Shown here in pieces: positions 47,501 through 58,500 of a DNA stretch of 64,000 nucleotides; position 1 is the stretch's first letter, and each line of letters starts with the position of its first letter. The notes under the pieces were generated by a model that saw only the letters and a list, made by a program, of their open reading frames with translations, searched no databases and was not told the origin of the DNA. Source of the stretch: Humulus lupulus (lineage: Eukaryota; Streptophyta; Magnoliopsida; Rosales; Cannabaceae); NCBI RefSeq assembly GCF_963169125.1, contig NC_084794.1, positions 70,454,665-70,518,664 on the forward strand, in the 5' to 3' direction. The translations under genes were made by a program, and so were the position numbers.

Positions 47501-48118
47501 GATCTGGTGCGAACTTCGCAAGTCTATCAAACTTCAAGGCATATTCTGTAACTGTCATACTGCCCTGAACCAGCCCCACGAACTCATTCACCTTCGCTGC
47601 CCTGATGGCAACGTTATAGTACTTCTGATTGAACAAATCCTTAAACCCTTCCCAAGTCAACACGGCAACATTTCTAGTCTGTGATGCCACCTCCCACCAG
47701 ATTAGGGCATCCTCTCTCAGCATATAAGTGGCACAATCCACCCTATCATGTCCTTCCACTCTCATAAAATCAAGGATGGTAGTGATCAAAGTCATCCACT
47801 GTTCAGCTTTCAGTGGATTTGGTCCACCCTCAAAGATTGGGGGCTGCTGTTTCCTGAACCGCTCATACAACGGTTCCATCCTGTTCCCAACATCAACTGG
47901 CTATACCACAGGTACCAGTGCCGGTGGCACAACAGGGGCAACACTCCCAGATGGAGCCTGCTGCAAAATTCGATCTGTTTGTCTTGGCTCTGAAGCCTAG
48001 CTTGCATTTCTGCCATTAACTGCTGCCAATTCTCAAGGACTGGCGGAGGGGTTGGGCCCTGGTCATCTTCTCTAGCCCCAGACCTATCGGCTTGTCGTGT
48101 AGATTTCCTTGAACTCAT
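47480..48118 (-). pseudogene. Gag of the Tekay-like element (3' truncated, frameshifted)
   Basis: ATG at 48,116-48,118, about 390 bases after the 5' LTR. N-terminus MSSRKSTRQADRSGAREDDQ, a short coiled segment (LMAEMQARLQSQDKQI), a frameshift near 47,960-47,880, then the Retrotrans_gag-like core: FEGGPNPLKAEQWMTLI, YMLREDALIWWEVASQ, WEGFKDLFNQKYYN and [20 protein letters not shown]. The sequence stops being gag after [16 protein letters not shown] and passes into RT. Gag would form the virus-like particle; this copy lacks the CCHC knuckle. Confidence 0.85.
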
Positions 48119-48489
48119 AACTATTCAAGTCAATCTGTAATCAACGACTCGGCAATTAGGCTATGATGACAGGGTAATAATCTTTCCATAATCCATCATT
48201 GAAACTCCACTTACCCACAAGCAATCAAAGTATAGCAATTTATCCAGATATTCATCCACATGCACAGTAATGCTAATAAGCACGCCTCAATAACATCATG
48301 CAATAGTCAAGGGCCAGGCCCTATCAGTATCTCATGCTCCCTATTCATCAAACAGATATCAGCAATCATATATCACTCAAATCACTTAAACACATAATCA
48401 TGCATACACAATTACCAAACCCTGAGTTGAGCTTGTCTCCCGCAGCGAATGTACATACCCAGCCAGTCTTCAGGACCCATAAACCTAGG

Positions 48490-48504
48490 ACGCTCTGATA
48501 CCAA
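48490..48504 (-). promoter_or_regulatory. Primer binding site of the Tekay-like element (tRNA-iMet type)
   Basis: Minus strand TTGGTATCAGAGCG, three bases after the 5' LTR. TGGTATCAGAGC is the usual plant retroelement PBS complementary to the 3' end of initiator tRNA-Met. Confidence 0.9.
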
Positions 48505-48506
48505 GT

Positions 48507-50741
48507 TGTAACGCCCTGGATAGCCAAGACCGTTACACTGTGTGTTTGTAAAGTGCCAGACTTGTAAGTCAAGTCTATTAGTTAAAAGCGTGTCTACGAA
48601 ACTGTAAAGGAACTAGGGTTTAAGATATTTTGGTCTCAAAAGCTACATTTTCATTAAGAAACATTGTTCACTAGCACGGGATCCCAAAAATATTAGTTTA
48701 AAGGCCATTTATAAAAGTTACAAGGTTCAAATACATAAACCAGCCATACTAAGGCAAAACGAGCAGTTAGGTAATCCCTGTCCTGACCCACTCCTCGACC
48801 ATGGCGATCGAACAGCTAACTATGTACATTTCACCTCAGAGCTCTCCACCTCAGGCTTGGTCCAACTTGCCCTTGCCTTTACCTGCACCACGTAGCACCT
48901 GTGAGCCAAGGCCCATCAAGAAAACACAACAACCACAAAGCATAAGCAATTAGCAACAAGTCAGTATCTCAATCACATTACGTAATCTCAACCATGTCAT
49001 CAATCGGTATAATCAGGCATTTCAAATAATAAGCATATCAATTCACGTCATTTACATTTACAAATGATAACTAGGGCTGGCGCCCTCAGGCTGCCCCCTC
49101 TGTTACCCCGTTGTCTTTGGCTACTAGTGGCCAATCTGCGCCCTGTGTGCTAAAATCATGTACGACACTCTTAGGCCGCTTTTACATGTCCCATGGCATA
49201 ATACCATCATTGACATGATACAATTCTCGGGAGCACTTAGTCCCATCCCAAACATACAACCGGGTGCAGTTTTCTTACCTTTAGCTTTCAGATGAATTAG
49301 CTATGGGCGACACTTCTTGAGCGCGATCTGATCCTTGAGTCCTAGCTAGACACCTAGTCACAACCATAAGGAAAGACACCATTACAACCTTAAATGAGTT
49401 TCTAAGCCAAGTTCTAGTACTCAAAACATTGAACTTCACCAAATATAGTAAAAGACTCAACCGCGAGCACCTTAGGTTAAATTTCCAAGCCTAAAATCTT
49501 AAAATCCCAAAATCCCTTAAGCGCCGCGGCATAGGCCACCCATGCCGCGGCGTGGCCCCCAAACAGAACCTCCAAAGGCTCAAAAGCAGGTAAGGGCCGC
49601 GGCATTTCTTGGGCCATGCCGCGGCCCGCCCTTCTTCTTCAGCATGCAACCATTTCGAAGGGCCGCGGCTCACCAAAAACCATGCCGCGGCTCGATCCTT
49701 CGAACCCAGAAAAAACCACCATTTTCAATCCCTAAACCTCACCTTAAGCCACCCCAAAGCCCCTAACTCAAAACCAATTAATATTAACAACATTAGAATG
49801 ATTAAAACAACGTAATCCAACCAGAAATCCAGCCTAAGACTCACTAAAATCCCAATTCTAATTTCTGAAATTTCAAACCCACAGAACTCAAAACCAGCCA
49901 TGAAAACTCTCAAATTCAACCATCAAACTTTAAATTAAACCTTACCTCAGCTGTAGAATCGATTCTCCAAGAGTCCCCTGACCTATCTTCAAAGTTTCAA
50001 GCCTCAATCCCACCTTAAATTCCAAAAACCACAGACATTTAAAATTCAGCCATTTTCTTTGAATTCCTAACCTTAGAAACGAAAATTCAATACTTACCTT
50101 AGCACTAACTCAGACCTTGATCAGTTCCTGAGCTAAGCCTCCTATTTATTCCCTTCAATTCCCAAAACTCAGCTCAATTCCAGCTATTTCCTCTCAAAGT
50201 CAAAAGTTCTTCCTTAGCCAAGAGAAAAGAGAGAGAGAAGGAAAGATAAGGTTGATTTACACTTTTCTATCTAGCATTTTCCTAAGTCTTCCAAGTATAC
50301 CCTTAGTTTATTAAACTAATCCCAAAGCTCGGGGTGCCGGAAGCGTCCCCGAGGCCAAAACGGTAAAATCCCCCAATAATCCCGCCTAGACATCCTAACC
50401 TCAAATATATCTCCAATTATTTATTTTCATCACCCGATAGTCCAAACCACTACCCGATACCTAAAATACCCCTGACTTGTCCAAAGTCAATTATAATGCC
50501 CCGTTGTGACTTTTCCTGCTACCTAGCCCTAGGATCGCCTCGAGTCGCCGGCTGCAGATTTATCCCATCATAATGTGGTTCTCGCATATATCACATATCA
50601 TATTACCACATAATATAATCAATTATCATATAAGCATCATTAAACATATAATAACTCATTAAATCACAGTTATTCCAGTAATGCCCTCCTAGCACACTAA
50701 TCAAGGCCCTTGAGCCTTATTAGTGAATTTGGGTCGTTACA
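48507..50741 (-). repeat. 5' LTR of the Tekay-like element
   Basis: 2235 bp, same layout as the 3' LTR: intron-like pair 49,278 (donor) and 48,883 (acceptor), GC-rich words at 49,521-49,695. Here GCCGCGGCAT is intact in places where the 3' LTR has GTCGCGGCAT or GTCGCAGCAT, so the CG-rich words have decayed faster in the 3' copy. One small insertion relative to the partner is at about 49,973-49,988 (CCCCTGACCTATCTT). Confidence 0.92.
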
Positions 50742-50746
50742 GGGCT

Positions 50747-51282
50747 AGTACGAGATTAGAGACCCACGATGGATAAAATGCTACCCTGATGAATTCGTTC
50801 TCCTTTAGCTTCTTGACTTCTTCCTTTAAAGTCTTCGATCTATCTTTGTCGAGGAGCCTTCTTTTTTGTTGCAGTGGTGGAAAGCTTTTATCTATGTTCA
50901 GGACATGGCTGACAACTGCTTGGTCAATCCCAACCATGTCTTTATGCAACTAGGCAAAGACTTCTTGGTTTTTCTTCAAAAATTCCTCTAGCTTTTGCTT
51001 TATTGTTGTCTCTAAGTTTTTACCGACTTTCACAACCTTGGTCAGATCTGCCTCATCGAGTTGGACCACTTCAAGGTCCTTGATCGGTCCTACTTCTTCA
51101 TAAAAATCCCCAAAGTGAGGATCTAAATCCCTATCCTCACTTTGGGCAACACCCTATTTGGTGACGTGATCACCTGATCGGGCTTGTGTTTCATCGGCCA
51201 GCTGCAACTCTGTTCCGGCGACTTCCCTTGATCCACCTCTCTTTGCCTTAGTAATCGAGGAATTATAGCATTCCCTCGCTTC
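50747..51282 (-). pseudogene. RT N-terminus and linker of the Tat element
   Basis: Minus strand: KVVKVGKNLETTIKQKLEEF, then MVGIDQAVVSHVLNIDKSFP, LKEEVKKLKENEFIRVAFYP and SWVSNLVLA, where the Tekay-like element interrupts. The matching continuation KPNGKW begins at 40,203. A TAG replaces one codon before LHKDMVG (about 50,950). Confidence 0.85.
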
Positions 51283-52150
51283 TCATTGGTTTCCCAACAC
51301 GCATCCTACCCCTGCGTCAGTTGGGAATTTCATGGCGAGGTGCCAAACCGAGGTTACAGCTTGCAGGTCGACCAGAATTGGTCTTCCAATTACGGCATTG
51401 TATACGAAAGGACAATCAACTATTATAAAAGTAGTGAGTAATGTCCTATTCGCAGGTGCAGTTCCTGCTGTAACCGGAAGCCTGATTGACCATGTTGGCG
51501 CGAGCCCTTCGCCAGAAAAACCATAAATGGTTTGGTTGCATGGCTTTAGGTCCTTCACGGATAACTTCATTCTCTCTAGTGAAGACTTGTACAAGATATT
51601 TACTGAGCTCCATGTATCCACTAATACCCTCTTAACCATCACGTTGGCTATCTGGAAGTCCACGACCAGAGGGTCTGAATGAGGGAAACAGACATGCTGT
51701 GTGTCAAGCTCAGAGAAAGTTATTAATTCTTCCTTTGTTCGAGCTTTTTTAGGCGCTCGCTCCTCCACATTCAGCATCTCGATATCCGGGTCGTGGCGTA
51801 AGGTCCGAGCATATCGCTCCCTTTCCTTCCCACTATCTCCTGCAAAGTGTGGGCTACCACAGATGGTTAGCAATGTACCTGCCATAGGAGCCGATTGTAA
51901 AGGTGGCGAGTGTTGGCGTACAAGCGCCTGCTCGTTGCCTCCTTGAGCTTCTTGCTGAGAACCTTCCGTGGCTCGTACGTAACTCCTCAGGTGTCCTTGT
52001 CTGATAAGGAACTCAATCTAATCTTTCAGCTGGATACACTCATTAGTGTCATGACCATAGTCGTTGTGAAAACGACAACATTTCGTTGTATCCCTCTTGG
52101 AGATATCTTTCCTTATTGGCGCTAGTCGCTTGTATGGGACATTGGAGCTG
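51283..52150 (-). pseudogene. Protease region of the Tat element
   Basis: From 52,130 the frame has CRFHNDYGHDTNECIQLK, a His/Cys cluster typical before the Tat protease, then a 200-codon open stretch (51,283-51,885). This contains FSELDTQHVCFPHSDPLVVD, the active-site strand VKRVLVDTWSSVNILYKSSL and the second conserved strand FVYNAVIGRPILVDLQA. The D-T-G motif reads D-T-W, so the Gly is lost while the Asp remains. The family role is cleavage of the Gag-Pol polyprotein. In-frame TAG occurs near 52,018. Confidence 0.85.
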
Positions 52151-53870
52151 GTTGCCTGATAAACCTTTGCTCTGCTCTCAACAAGGGTCATGTAGTTGGT
52201 GAACCTTGGCTTGTACCTGTTTCCTTTAGGGCGCTTATTTTTGGACGTCGACGGCTCATTGTTTGCCTTTTTTCCACCATTTTTACCGTTTCCGTTGCCT
52301 TTGTCATTGCCATTGGGTTTATCTAACCCATTGGCGGCTTTAGCGGGATATCCTTTTGGTCCTTTGTCTTTCGCAGGCGATTTCCCCTCGTTGGCAATCG
52401 CATCCTCGGGCTTAATGTATCGATCTGCTCGATAAAGAAACTCCTAGGTACTTTTCACCCCATTCTTTCTTAAGTTGTTCCAGAGGGGAGAATGGCACCA
52501 ATTGTTTTAGCCCCAGCAGTTGCTCGCATGAAAATGCTGGACATATTCCTTTAAGGATTCTCCCTCATTCTGACGTATCTCGACCAGCTGGTTGGCTTCA
52601 GTCGGGTGAACACGACCAACATAGAATTGCTCGTAAAATTCCTTCACGAACATTTCCCACAATACTATGCTAGCAGGAGGGAATTTAAAAAACCACTCCT
52701 GAGCAGTGTCAGATAGGGTGGCCGAAAAGATCCTACAGCGGGCATCATCTAACACCTCCCCATATCCATCGAAATTGGGCAGTACTACACCTTGAATTTG
52801 CTGGGGGTTTCCGCCACAACTATTCTTTGTATGAACGGAGTACCTCTTCTCCGATCATACTCTATGTGGGATGTCTGGCTCCCTACCAGCTACTGGACAG
52901 CCTGGTTTAATGCATCGATCTGGGCCTGTACGACGTTTGGGATCGTTGGGGCGACTGGTGTCGGAGGAGCGTACTCATCGTGTCTTTCACGCCTATTGTT
53001 GAGCATGTCCCTTAGGTCATCATCTCTGCACCTTTGCTCGCTAGCGCCTAACCGATCAAAGACGTTAGGATGCACCCCAGCATTCTGGCTCGCAGGCCTA
53101 TTTTCTCTTGGTGGGGAATTCCTTTCTCCACTTCTTTCTTCTTGCCCTCGACTAGCATTCAATCTGCCAGAGTTAGTTTCATTATAGTCATGGCCGTCTC
53201 TGAAATGTGACCGACTATGGCGCGACCGGCTTGTCGCACTGGTCCCCCCTCTAGCTAACACCTCCCGAGCGTCAGGGGGAGGCCTGCGTTGATCGGTGGG
53301 TCCCCGGGCATTATTATGTCGTGGGGATCCCCTGACCGCAGAGCTTGACTCAGTGTGCCTTCTGTTAGCAGAAGGATGTTGCCCCATTCTCGGTGGATTT
53401 GGCTCATCAGCCATTGGGCGTCTAGGGCTTCGGGGAGGCTGCCCGACCCTATTCTGCCTTTGACGCTAGGGATTATCTTGACTAGCGCAAGAAGGTGGCT
53501 GCTGCTCAAGATCCTGAATTGGGATATCCTGTTGAGCAACAGGTGGTTGCTCTGGCCTTTGAGGGCTCGCCGGCTGAAGCGAAGGACTCGGGTTTAGGGC
53601 CCGTTGTGGTGGTGCACTTGGTGGATGATCTGGCTGAGAATTCGGCGCAGCTTGCCCCCGAGCCAACTGAATGGCTGCTTCTAGGGCGGCAGTGGCATCT
53701 CTCTGCCAGCGGTCCATGTCTTCCTGCTGCTCATTCAGTTCTTGGCGTTGACGTTCGATTTCCCTCTGTTGCAATGCCAACGTCTCAGCCGCACTCTCTT
53801 GATTGGCCCTCAGATTGACCAACTCCTCTTGCAACACACTCAGTGTTGTCCTCAGGGTTTCAGAATCCAT
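52151..53870 (-). pseudogene. Gag of the Tat element
   Basis: ATG at 53,868-53,870, 160 bases from the 5' LTR. The N-terminal 90 residues form a Gln/Glu-rich coiled coil (LQQREIERQRQELNEQQEDM), then a Pro/Gln-rich stretch. A frameshift near 53,460 leads to an Arg/Asp/Pro-rich frame (52,890-53,414). After stops near 52,865 comes the conserved gag core (52,507-52,755): CRIFSATLSDTAQEWFFKFP, FVKEFYEQFYVGRVHPTEAN and NEGESLKEYVQHFH. 52,150-52,500 is a Lys/Gly/Asn-rich basic region broken by a stop. At least two frameshifts and several stops. Confidence 0.85.
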
Positions 53871-54008
53871 TTCTTCCTCTTCAAAATCGAACTGTGGCTC
53901 ATCTTAAGCCACATTTTGTGGAGGAGGCTGGGTGGATGCAGCGCCAGAAGTATGCCTTGCCTTCTTGGATGTCTTAGCCATTTTATCTTCTTGAAGCCTA
54001 GAATTAGT

Positions 54009-54027
54009 CTCTCAATGAAAGCACCAT
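54009..54027 (-). promoter_or_regulatory. Primer binding site of the Tat element
   Basis: Minus strand TGGTGCTTTCATTGAGAG, three bases from the 5' LTR. It starts TGG as tRNA-primed sites do. I cannot name the tRNA with confidence. Confidence 0.65.
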
Positions 54028-54029
54028 AA

Positions 54030-54513
54030 TGTTGACTCTCAAATTGTTCAATGACACGAAGTCAGATAAACGATATAAAATGGGATGAAAACAAGAAGAA
54101 ATTCAAATGGAAAAGTAAACAACACAAACTTACAACTTTGATGAATAACCACACTATATTCTTCTCTCAGAGTACAAAGATAAAAAGTTCAAAAGTCCCT
54201 TCCTTGAGCCCTTTGATTCTTATTTATAGGCTCAAGAAGATTACATGGGTCGATGGACCTTAATTATCATTAAGATTCACGTATCTAGTTAATAAAGGAA
54301 ATTACAATCAATGCAAATATTATAAGATTGCACATCAAAAAGGAAGTAAATAAAAGTATTCGACCATACTAGTCGCACCTAAGTGTGATGCTTGATAAAT
54401 CAATGACTTTCTGGTCGATGGTTGAACATGATTCTTTCACTTAAAATCGTTGGATGCCCGCCACGTGTAGGTCAATCTTGCCATGTCACCAGGAGCCGTT
54501 TTTTGGGTAAACA
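54030..54513 (-). repeat. 5' LTR of the Tat element (internally deleted)
   Basis: 484 bp against 610 bp for the partner. About 126 bp matching 29,016-29,141 (the TTTATAGTGGTTCGACCCC block and what follows) is absent, while both ends match. Confidence 0.9.
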
Positions 54514-55509
54514 TCACCTATTATAACCATTACAGTCAGTCAATCCTCTATTGATGACTTACTAACGAGTCAGGTGAAAATTACCGTTTTACCCCTCATT
54601 TGTATTTTATCCTTAAATCCTACTAAGTCCCTTGTAAATGATAAATCAATGAACTTAATCACAGATATGAGCGCTCAATCATTTACCCTTTTAGACTAAG
54701 CAATTAAGGAAGTCATATTTTCACCTTTCATAGAGAAGCTATAGATTTCATATCTATGATTAATACTCCCACTCAATTACATTACTAAATCTCCAAGATG
54801 TAAGTATGGACTAGACCGTAGGGTAAGATGGTAATGAACAAGTCAAAAGATTTAAATAATATAATTAGCAGAATATTATAAATCGGAATTAAGATCAACT
54901 TGACCTATGGTCAACATTTTGACATTGATTAGATTCGATAACAACGATACTTATTAACTATCATTAATCAATATTGGTCCTAGTCCAATGTACCCATATA
55001 CATCCAATTTTATCTACTTGGTCAATGCCTTAGATAAGACATCACACCTCAAATGTGTAAGTAGATCATATCGTAGATTACCAGACCAGTGAAAATCCAA
55101 TGCACTGACTTAATCTTAGAACTCGTTCTTTTGAACATATAATTACAATTATAATCCACTGTGACCTAGTCACTATAATTGTAACTATTTATATGTTCGG
55201 GATTTTATAAATGTTTGTATTATTTCCAATAATCATGTAATAAAACAAGCAAGCAACACGGTTGTCAAACTAAATAATTTCTACTTCTTTTATTGACAAT
55301 ATAAAATCTCGTTACATGTCCGTCGTGGTTTTATAAGGGCATAAAACCCAACACACAAACCATACAGGTATTCTCATCCAATATGTAATTTATGTCTATT
55401 CAACTATAGCATATTTAACTCTACCTTTTTAGATCTTGAATTAAAATCATGAATCATGCAAAAGATGGCCAATCAATTACAAGCATTAAACATGAATTGA
55501 ATATATCAC

Positions 55510-58500
55510 TGTCATCCCTAATTTCCACCCGTGACACGTGGCATGACTCAATGGGTCTGTGGGCCCTCTTAAGAGGTTCGGGCCCATCTTGAACCTGGTG
55601 AACGGGGAAGGATGAAACCCCAAATGTCCTAAGCACCATCGAGCCCAACAACATTCAATGGGCATGAGCATAACAAAGGAACCGGGATAAATATGCAGGC
55701 CCGACTCATCATCCTGGTCCCAACCAACCTGTATTCTCCGGGATGCCAAGATGGCAAACTAACTAGTCGATGGAGATAGACCTTATCAAGAATCCAGGAG
55801 AGATACTCAGTGTCACGATGTCCATCTTGGCAAATGAACCCGAGTCCTAGTGAACGAACCAGGACTCCGGTAAGTGAACCGGGACATTAGTAAACGAATC
55901 CGGCCAGACTTCCGGATAGGGCAAGCCTAGCTTGCCCCAATGCTGACCTGTCCCCATGAAACCTGGCAGTTGGTCTCCTCAACTAACCTCCATAAGAGGA
56001 TACGCATGGAACGTACACTGTTCCCAGGAAACAGTATTGCCACTACTCTGACAGATGTTGTTAATGGACCCAAAACAGGTATGTTTTAAAAATTTATACT
56101 TGCAAGCGCACGAATCGTATATGAAATACAGTGTTCGTGTAAGCACGAGATCGAACCCAAAGGAGTTGACTAAAATAAAAAAGAAAACTATTTTAAACCA
56201 AAATTAATAAATTCTAACCTAGCTCCAAAGATTGATGAGTTTTAATGTTATGAACATAAAATAAAAGATTGAAAATAAAGCTATTTAAGAGAATGAAAAT
56301 AAACCAATAATGATTTGAAAATAAGTGTTAAAAGAAAAGATTATGAAGATACTAGAATCCACAAAATGTAAGTTTAATAATATTTATTAGTATATTGATT
56401 CCCAAGTTTTAGTGATAGTTAAAATAAATCAAACTATCACTCTCCAAATAGATTTATGATTTTAAGCACAAATTACTTCTAAAAAGATAGGATTTTTCTT
56501 CACTTTTCAAAAATTATAATTTCAAAGTATTTAATGTGAATCAACCTAATGAAATAACAAAAAAATCAAATAACATTATTTATAAGGCAAAACATAATAT
56601 TTTTGTTCTAAGCATGGATGTGTACAATTTAATGACACATCTTACACAAAGAATATTATGTTTTTGCAAAATGAAGAACAAAGTGCATATTATCTAACAA
56701 TAAAAAATATGAGATATTAAAGATGAAAGACATATATGAAGAAGAAAAATTCATAAAATGTGTTGCATTACAAGGAAAATCAACATACAACATAAATATT
56801 ACCTAGTTACAAGTTGCTTCATCATGATCTTAATAATCTTATGAAAAAGATTAGAAGCACATAACTAGAGTACAAATTACAAAATAAATGACATACATAC
56901 TTGAAAATGCTCTTGAAAAACCCAAAATGGAAGAGAGAATGGTAGAGAGAAAATGGGAGAAAAGAAGATGGAAACAAAAAATTAAGCACCCTAAAATGGT
57001 CTTGACATTCCATATTTATAGCCAAAATGAGATTATTAAAATAATCAACTTAAATTAATTAAAGTGATTAAATTAATTAAATAAAATAAATATGGCATAT
57101 AGAGGTAAATTATAGGGTGTAATGATGTTATGGTGAAATATGTGAGAAAATTGGGTAAAAATGTGGCATTTTAGACAAAGGGGACAAATGTACATTGTTG
57201 GGCTCAAAAATGGGGAAAAGGGTATCTTGTGGCTGCTGGTGGCAGGTGGTTATTTGGGCTCGGGCCTGGGGTGATTTGGAGGCCCAATTGGGCTGGTTGG
57301 TGAGCTGGGAGGAGCTGATGGGTTTTGGGCCGAGTGGAGAGGCTGCTGGCCCAAGGGACCAGGTGGGTGGAGTGCCATGAAGGCTGTGAAGGCTGGCGTG
57401 TGGCTTCAGCTGGGCAGGAGGTTTCGGCTGGAGGCAACTTTGGTGGCATCAGCTGAAGGAAATGCTGAACGTGGGGCTGTTGGGAGCATGTACTACTGAA
57501 GGGGTGCAGTAAGTGGACCAAAGGAGTTTGCTGAAGCTGATGAGCTGGACAGGGAGGCGCGGGCCTGGGTCGAGAGGGAAGGCTGGCTTGGGCCTTGCTC
57601 AAAAACATAAAATTTTCTTTCTTTTCTTTCAAAACTAACATTTTTTTCTTCTCTTTTCAAGAGCAAAAAAAAAAAAATGCAACAATTTATCTACAAAATA
57701 AGTAAACATTAAATTAGAATAAAATATTTTCAATTATAAAATAACTCATATTAAGTCCATGAAAATATTAATTAAAATTTTAATTTACTTTGGCAATTAA
57801 GTTCAATAAAATCACATTTTTAACTTTTAATCTAACAACACAAATTTCAAATAATTAAACTACAACATATTATAATAAAATATCTATAAAAACACACAAA
57901 AATATAAAATCATAATAAAACTAATAAATTCAAAATTGCTTAAAAACTTAATAAATTACTTAAAAACTCAAAGACTACGCAACAATTATCATAAAAAAAG
58001 TGGTAAAATAACTCTATTTTGTAGAGTTATCAGTTGTTCCCAGGATCCCCTTAGAAACCCACGTGGACCGGTCCAAGCTAACATATGATGGGTAGCTATG
58101 AGGCATGGCCACACCTGAGCCGGCCCAATGGGCCCAGATTAACTACATTTTATTATGTAACATTCTTTGTATTATGGCTCCATTAGCGAGCAAACTGTGA
58201 TTACATCCCTATTGGGCCTGGATTAATCCGGCCCAAGCCCACTTCGCTTGACTGCCTATAAATAGGGCCAGCTGTGCACTGTAGCAGGGATCCGAGATTT
58301 TCTATTGTAAGCAATTACTCTGCTAAAACTTGTAGAAAACTCCATTGTCAAAAACTCTCTAAGGCATAATACTAATGACTCGTGGACTAAGGCTAATTAA
58401 CGCCCCAACTACGTAAAAACTCTGATTTTTCATCTCTAATTATTTTTTTTCGGCTCTTACTTCTTAATATATTTCTAGTTTCCAAAAAACTTGGTAAACA
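55510..58500 (+). mobile_element. Solo LTR in the outermost LTR, TSD ATCAC (with a nested LTR)
   Basis: Starts TGTCATCCCTAATTTCC and ends CTTGGTAAACA; ATCAC at 55,505-55,509 and 58,501-58,505. Promoter-like CTATAAATAGGGCC at 58,256, then AACTACGTAAAAACTCTG near the end. Repeats of CGGG-ACGAACC (AGTGAACCGGGACATTAGTA) occur at 55,840-55,905. About 1.0 kb without the guest at 56,062-58,032. Confidence 0.85.
56062..58032 (-). mobile_element. Nested solo LTR, same family as 2298-6131, TSD GTTGT
   Basis: GTTGT at 56,057-56,061 and 58,033-58,037. On the minus strand it starts TGATAACTCTACAAAATAG and ends GGGTCCATTA (CA mutated to TA). 1971 bp, full length without guests, so it shows the intact form of the 2298 LTR. 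It holds a CAGC-rich (minus) tract at 57,200-57,600, which creates a Pro/Ser-rich false frame. Confidence 0.85.

Larger units (their letters stand above)
40209..50741 (-). mobile_element. Ty3/gypsy chromovirus, Tekay/Del-like, TSD GGGCT
   Basis: GGGCT at 40,204-40,208 and 50,742-50,746. LTRs 40,209-42,431 (3') and 48,507-50,741 (5') start TGTAACGCCC and end GGTCGTTACA. PBS, gag, RT, RNase H, integrase and chromodomain follow on the minus strand. LTRs over 2 kb with a chromodomain after integrase suggest the Tekay (Del) clade. It landed in the RT domain of the Tat element. The interior (about 6.1 kb, of which 2.4 kb is a guest LTR) is shorter than an autonomous element, because part of gag-pol is deleted. 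Confidence 0.93.
28915..54513 (-). mobile_element. Ty3/gypsy retrotransposon, Tat lineage, TSD TCACC
   Basis: TCACC at 28,910-28,914 and 54,514-54,518. LTRs 28,915-29,524 (3') and 54,030-54,513 (5'), each TGTTGACTCTC...GGGTAAACA. Order on the minus strand: 5' LTR, PBS, gag, protease, RT, RNase H, second RNase H, integrase, then an antisense ORF on the + strand, PPT, 3' LTR. A second RNase H after the first and an ORF between pol and 3' LTR mark the Tat clade (Ogre/Retand relatives). Without its guests (32,595-34,307; 37,758-39,675; 40,209-50,746) it is about 11.4 kb. All coding regions are broken. Confidence 0.92.
27954..55353 (-). mobile_element. Solo LTR, Copia-type, TSD CACAA (host of the Tat element)
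   Basis: CACAA at 27,949-27,953 and 55,354-55,358. Read on the minus strand it starts TGTTGGGTTTTATGCCC and ends CCCAGATCCTACA. It contains CCACACTAGTTCT and CAGTTCCGTTGCG, the counterparts of CCCACACTCGTTCTT and GTTGTTCCGCTGCG in the LTR at 37,758. These are common in plant Copia LTR 3' ends. Without the Tat element (28,915-54,518) it is about 1.8 kb. Confidence 0.8.

Noticed and set aside
53495..53818. 107-codon + strand frame
   Set aside because: Shadow of the Tat gag on the minus strand, where coiled-coil and gag motifs are found.
57204..57641. 145-codon Pro/Ser/His-rich minus frame
   Set aside because: It is the CAGC-rich tract of a solo LTR. The counterpart tracts at 32,977-33,309 and 4709-4993 give different, frame-unconserved proteins.
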